DNA of 15,431 nucleotides from assembly GCA_002440965.1 (NCBI GenBank), contig DJWJ01000010.1, positions 1-15,431 on the forward strand, written 5' to 3'. The stretch's first letter is position 1; each line of letters begins with the position of its first letter. The position numbers were made by a program, and so were the translations under genes. Below are positions 13,064 to 15,431 of this stretch, piece after piece. The notes beneath the pieces were generated by a model. That model did no database searches. It worked only from the letters and a program-made list of their open reading frames with translations, and was not told where the DNA came from. This stretch comes from Candidatus Omnitrophica bacterium UBA6233. Its GTDB lineage: Bacteria > Omnitrophota > Gorgyraeia > Gygaellales > Profunditerraquicolaceae.

Positions 13064-14095
13064 ATGAAGAAAACTAAATATAATGTGGCCGTAGTTGGCG
13101 CAGGTGTGGTGGGTATAGAGATGCTGCGGGTTTTAAAACAGCGCAATTTTCCTATTGGAGAATTGCGTGTATTTGCGCGTTCCAGCCGCGAGATGGATGT
13201 TGATGGGCAGAAATATGCGGTAAAACCGATTTCCCCGGAAGGTTTTGAGGGTATAGATATCGCTTTATTCGCCGGAACCGAGGGTGAAAAGGGCGCAGCA
13301 GTGACTTATGCCCGGGAGGCGGTAAAAAGAGGCGCGGTAGTTATTGATAATGGCGCGGATTTCCGGATGGATAAAAACGTTCCGTTAGTAGTTCCCGAAG
13401 TTAATTCCGCGGATGTTAAGAAGCATAAAGGGATTATTGCTAATCCAAATTGCTCAACCATCCAGATGGTTGTAGCTTTGAATCCGATTCATAGAAAAGT
13501 CGGGGTTAAAAGGATTATTGTTACTACTTTACAGGCTTCCAGCGGTGCCGGTAAAGGCGCTGTTGAGCAATTAAAAGAAGAGAATTTTTTAATAGCGCAA
13601 GGAGGTTTTGGAAATGTGCGTGTAAGCGTTGTTAATAAATCTATGCCTCAGCAATTGGCGTATAATGTTTTTCCCCATATAGGTTCTTTTGGGGAGGGTG
13701 ATTATACCAATGAGGAGTGGAAATTGGTAAAAGAAACTCATAAGATTATGCATGCTCCGAGAATCAAAATCTCGGCTACTACGGTGAGAGTTCCGGTTAG
13801 GACCGGGCACTCCGAATCAGTTTACTTTGAGGCTTCGCGTCCTATCTCGGTTGATAAAATTAAAGCTATCCTTGCGAAAGCTCCGGGAGTAGTTTTGATA
13901 GATGAACCTAAAAATAATGTTTATCCTATGCCTAAAGATGTTGAAGGCAGAGATGAAACTTTTGTCGGCCGTATCCGTCAGGACGCTTTTGTAAAGAATG
14001 GCTTCTGGCTGTGGGTTGTCGCGGATAACCTGCGTAAAGGGGCTGCTACCAATGCCGTGCAAATCGCCGAATGCGTAATCTCAAGCTCGAAATAG
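13064..14095 (+). CDS. asd: Aspartate-semialdehyde dehydrogenase
   Basis: A 343-residue enzyme reducing aspartyl-phosphate to aspartate semialdehyde with NADPH, the branch point to lysine/diaminopimelate, threonine and methionine. The N-terminal VAVVGAGVVGIEML is the nucleotide-binding loop. Catalytic Cys130 lies in ANPNCSTIQM, Gln157 in LQASSGAGKGA, and the substrate/base residues Arg242 and His249 in VRVPVRTGHSES. The C-terminal VADNLRKGAATNAVQIAE is standard. It lies 25 bases after leuB. The 3' end overlaps truA by 25 bases. NPNCST separates it from the related N-acetyl-glutamyl-phosphate reductase ArgC. Confidence 0.94.
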   Translation: MKKTKYNVAVVGAGVVGIEMLRVLKQRNFPIGELRVFARSSREMDVDGQKYAVKPISPEGFEGIDIALFAGTEGEKGAAVTYAREAVKRGAVVIDNGADFRMDKNVPLVVPEVNSADVKKHKGIIANPNCSTIQMVVALNPIHRKVGVKRIIVTTLQASSGAGKGAVEQLKEENFLIAQGGFGNVRVSVVNKSMPQQLAYNVFPHIGSFGEGDYTNEEWKLVKETHKIMHAPRIKISATTVRVPVRTGHSESVYFEASRPISVDKIKAILAKAPGVVLIDEPKNNVYPMPKDVEGRDETFVGRIRQDAFVKNGFWLWVVADNLRKGAATNAVQIAECVISSSK

Positions 14096-14811
14096 AATAC
14101 GACGGAACAAATTACGCGGGTTGGCAAATCCAGCCTAAAGGCCGCGGTAAGACAATTCAAGCAGTAATCGAGAAAAAGCTCCGCAAGATCCTTCAGGAAA
14201 AAGTAAAATTAATCGTTTCCGGCAGGACTGACTCCGGCGTTCATGCCGAAGCCCAAATCGCCAATTTTCTTACGCATTCTAATATCTCTTTGCCTAGGTT
14301 GAAACTAGGCTTAAATGGGATTCTTCCGGAAGATATAAAGATTGTTAAAATAAGTTTAGTTCCTTTAATTTTCCATAGCCGTTTCTCGGCAAAATCCAAG
14401 ATTTACCGCTATACTATATTAAACCGGGATTATTCTTCGCCTTTGTCAAGGCATAGAGTTTTTTTCTATCCGCATCCTCTGGATGTAAGGATTATGCGGG
14501 AGGAAGCTTTAAGTTTATTAGGGAAGCATGATTTCAGCGCCTTTCAAGCTTCTTTAGGAAAAGACAAGAATCCCGTTAAGATTATAAAGAACATTGATAT
14601 AAAAAAGAAAAATGATTATATATCTATTGATATCGAGGCGGATGGGTTTTTATATAATATGGTCAGGAACATTGCGGGAACTTTGATTGAGATAGGCAGG
14701 GGAAGATTGGATAGAGGAGCGCTCAAAAAGATATTGCTCTCCCGCAATCGCCGGCTTGCCGGGCAAACTGCTCCTGCCAGGGGGCTTTGTCTTTCAAGGG
14801 TAAAATATTAA
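14071..14811 (+). CDS. truA: tRNA pseudouridine(38-40) synthase TruA
   Basis: A 246-residue pseudouridine synthase acting on positions 38-40 of the anticodon arm of many tRNAs. The N-terminus MRNLKLEIEYDGTNYAGWQIQP is the classic TruA start, and the catalytic Asp54 sits in SGRTDSGVHAEAQ. FLYNMVRNIAGTLIEIGRG near the C-terminus is also conserved. The ATG lies 25 bases inside the asd gene in another frame; the conserved first residues make this start secure. No Shine-Dalgarno is apparent, so translation probably depends on coupling with asd. The next gene starts three bases after its stop. Confidence 0.96.
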   Translation: MRNLKLEIEYDGTNYAGWQIQPKGRGKTIQAVIEKKLRKILQEKVKLIVSGRTDSGVHAEAQIANFLTHSNISLPRLKLGLNGILPEDIKIVKISLVPLIFHSRFSAKSKIYRYTILNRDYSSPLSRHRVFFYPHPLDVRIMREEALSLLGKHDFSAFQASLGKDKNPVKIIKNIDIKKKNDYISIDIEADGFLYNMVRNIAGTLIEIGRGRLDRGALKKILLSRNRRLAGQTAPARGLCLSRVKY

Positions 14812-14814
14812 GCT

Positions 14815-15318
14815 ATGGCGGATAATTCGAAAATGCCGATGAATGAGGCTCAAACTTCAGCCGAAGGAAGATTAACGGCCGGGATAACAATTTGCGTTAT
14901 CCTGATCGTTGTGTATTCATTCTTGAGCCTTCCGGGGAGCTTCGATTCTTACTATGTCAGGTTTAGGCCTTCTCCTAAGAACTTGATTTTTATCAGGTAT
15001 CTTTTTTCTCTGGGGATAAGGGCGGCCTTATTTATCTCCGGGATAGGAATTTTATTCCGTAAGGATATTTTTCGCAAAATAGTCATATTTATCGGTTTAT
15101 TCACCATAGCCACTATTTACTGGAAGCATCCTGTAGAAGTCTACAGGAAAATCTTATGGTGGCAGATTAGGCAGGGGGTGCTTTCCGTAGAGGCGATTCC
15201 ACGGATAAACATGCTGGCATGGCTTTGCGCCGTCACTTCTTATCTTGTCGATATCATTGTTTCTCTCTGTTTGGTATATTATCTTACCCGGCCCAAGGTA
15301 AGAAAGCAATTCAATTAG
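14815..15318 (+). CDS. Hypothetical four-helix inner-membrane protein
   Basis: A 167-residue protein I do not recognise. Hydrophobic segments at about residues 22-40, 62-82, 87-104 and 132-157 suggest four membrane helices; both ends are polar, and the last residues (RPKVRKQFN) are basic and probably cytoplasmic. The basic stretch FRKDIFRK (81-88) joins helices 2 and 3. A short aromatic- and Arg-rich segment (WKHPVEVYRKILWWQIRQG, 103-121) lies between helices 3 and 4. No catalytic motif or signal peptide is seen. It starts three bases after truA and is probably cotranscribed, but the context gives no function. Confidence 0.7.
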   Translation: MADNSKMPMNEAQTSAEGRLTAGITICVILIVVYSFLSLPGSFDSYYVRFRPSPKNLIFIRYLFSLGIRAALFISGIGILFRKDIFRKIVIFIGLFTIATIYWKHPVEVYRKILWWQIRQGVLSVEAIPRINMLAWLCAVTSYLVDIIVSLCLVYYLTRPKVRKQFN

Positions 15319-15344
15319 ATTCCTTGTTTTCGCCTATTTCTCCA

Positions 15345-15364
15345 AAAATATTCTAAAATATTCT
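15345..15364 (+). repeat. Two tandem copies of a 10-base A/T-rich unit
   Basis: AAAATATTCT occurs twice in direct tandem (15345-15354, 15355-15364), followed by AAA. It lies in the gap after the membrane-protein gene. It could be simple slippage; no function is evident. Confidence 0.6.
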
Positions 15365-15415
15365 AAATTTTCCTTGCATTCACCATCTCATAATGATAAA
15401 CTTTTGAAAGAATGA

Positions 15416-15429
15416 TTGGTTTAAACCAA
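15416..15429. promoter_or_regulatory. Perfect 14-bp palindrome at the window end
   Basis: TTGGTTTAAACCAA is a perfect palindrome two bases from the window end. It has the form of a dimeric regulator's operator, but no downstream gene is visible, so its role cannot be judged. Confidence 0.3.
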
Positions 15430-15431
15430 GG

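Noticed and set aside
14292..14310. Hairpin GCCTAG/CTAGGC inside truA
   Set aside because: A six-base stem in coding sequence with no T tail and no context for regulation.
15130..15147. Hairpin CCTGTAG/CTACAGG inside the membrane-protein gene
   Set aside because: It lies in coding sequence without a T run and is the size of palindrome expected occasionally by chance.
1..15431. Search for CRISPR arrays, toxin-antitoxin pairs, defence genes, phage genes or a complete transposon
   Set aside because: None seen. All recognised genes are core metabolism or ribosome/tRNA maturation, and the repeats have no spacer-array regularity.

Overview
The window is a compact, entirely plus-strand stretch of a bacterial chromosome made almost wholly of core metabolic genes. 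It reads like an uncultured, moderately low-GC, Gram-negative-type bacterium. I favour Candidatus Omnitrophota or a neighbouring candidate phylum. That is an inference from gene order and from the style of the intergenic palindromes; no rRNA or phylogenetic marker is present to settle it.

Layout. (1) 82-921: an alpha/beta-hydrolase (carboxylesterase type) with its own promoter and possibly a leaderless mRNA. (2) 922-1242: the only gene-free stretch over 300 bases, filled by an A/T-rich palindromic repeat. (3) 1243-4570: an FAD-dependent CrtI/CrtISO-like oxidoreductase, rsmD, coaD, the DUF177/YceD gene and rpmF. (4) 4684-10009: the type II fatty-acid and phospholipid initiation cluster plsX-fabH-fabD-fabG-acpP-fabF, with acpP bracketed by hairpins. 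(5) 10023-10140: a second copy of the A/T-rich palindrome. (6) 10150-14811: leuC-leuD-leuB, asd and truA. (7) 14815-15318: a four-helix membrane protein of unknown function, then 113 bases without a recognised gene.

How the genes fit together. PlsX supplies acyl-phosphate for phospholipid synthesis. FabD loads malonate on ACP, FabH starts chains, FabF extends them and FabG reduces the 3-keto group. No fabZ, enoyl reductase or acpS is in view. LeuC/LeuD/LeuB carry out isomerisation and oxidative decarboxylation of isopropylmalate-type acids (leuA is absent from the window), and Asd feeds lysine, threonine and methionine. RsmD, L32 and TruA belong to ribosome and tRNA maturation, and CoaD makes the CoA precursor used by the fab genes.

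I see no defence system, CRISPR array, prophage or intact transposon. The unusual content is in the gaps: five clear palindromic elements of four sequence types sit between otherwise tightly packed genes. Three of them (coaD/yceD, fabD/fabG, leuC/leuD) share one design, an outer inverted repeat enclosing a smaller hairpin, although their sequences differ. The coaD/yceD copy is flanked by a 5-bp direct repeat (GTGAA), as if it had inserted into an overlapping stop/start codon. These look like REP or MITE-type non-autonomous elements; the enzyme that moves them is not in the window.
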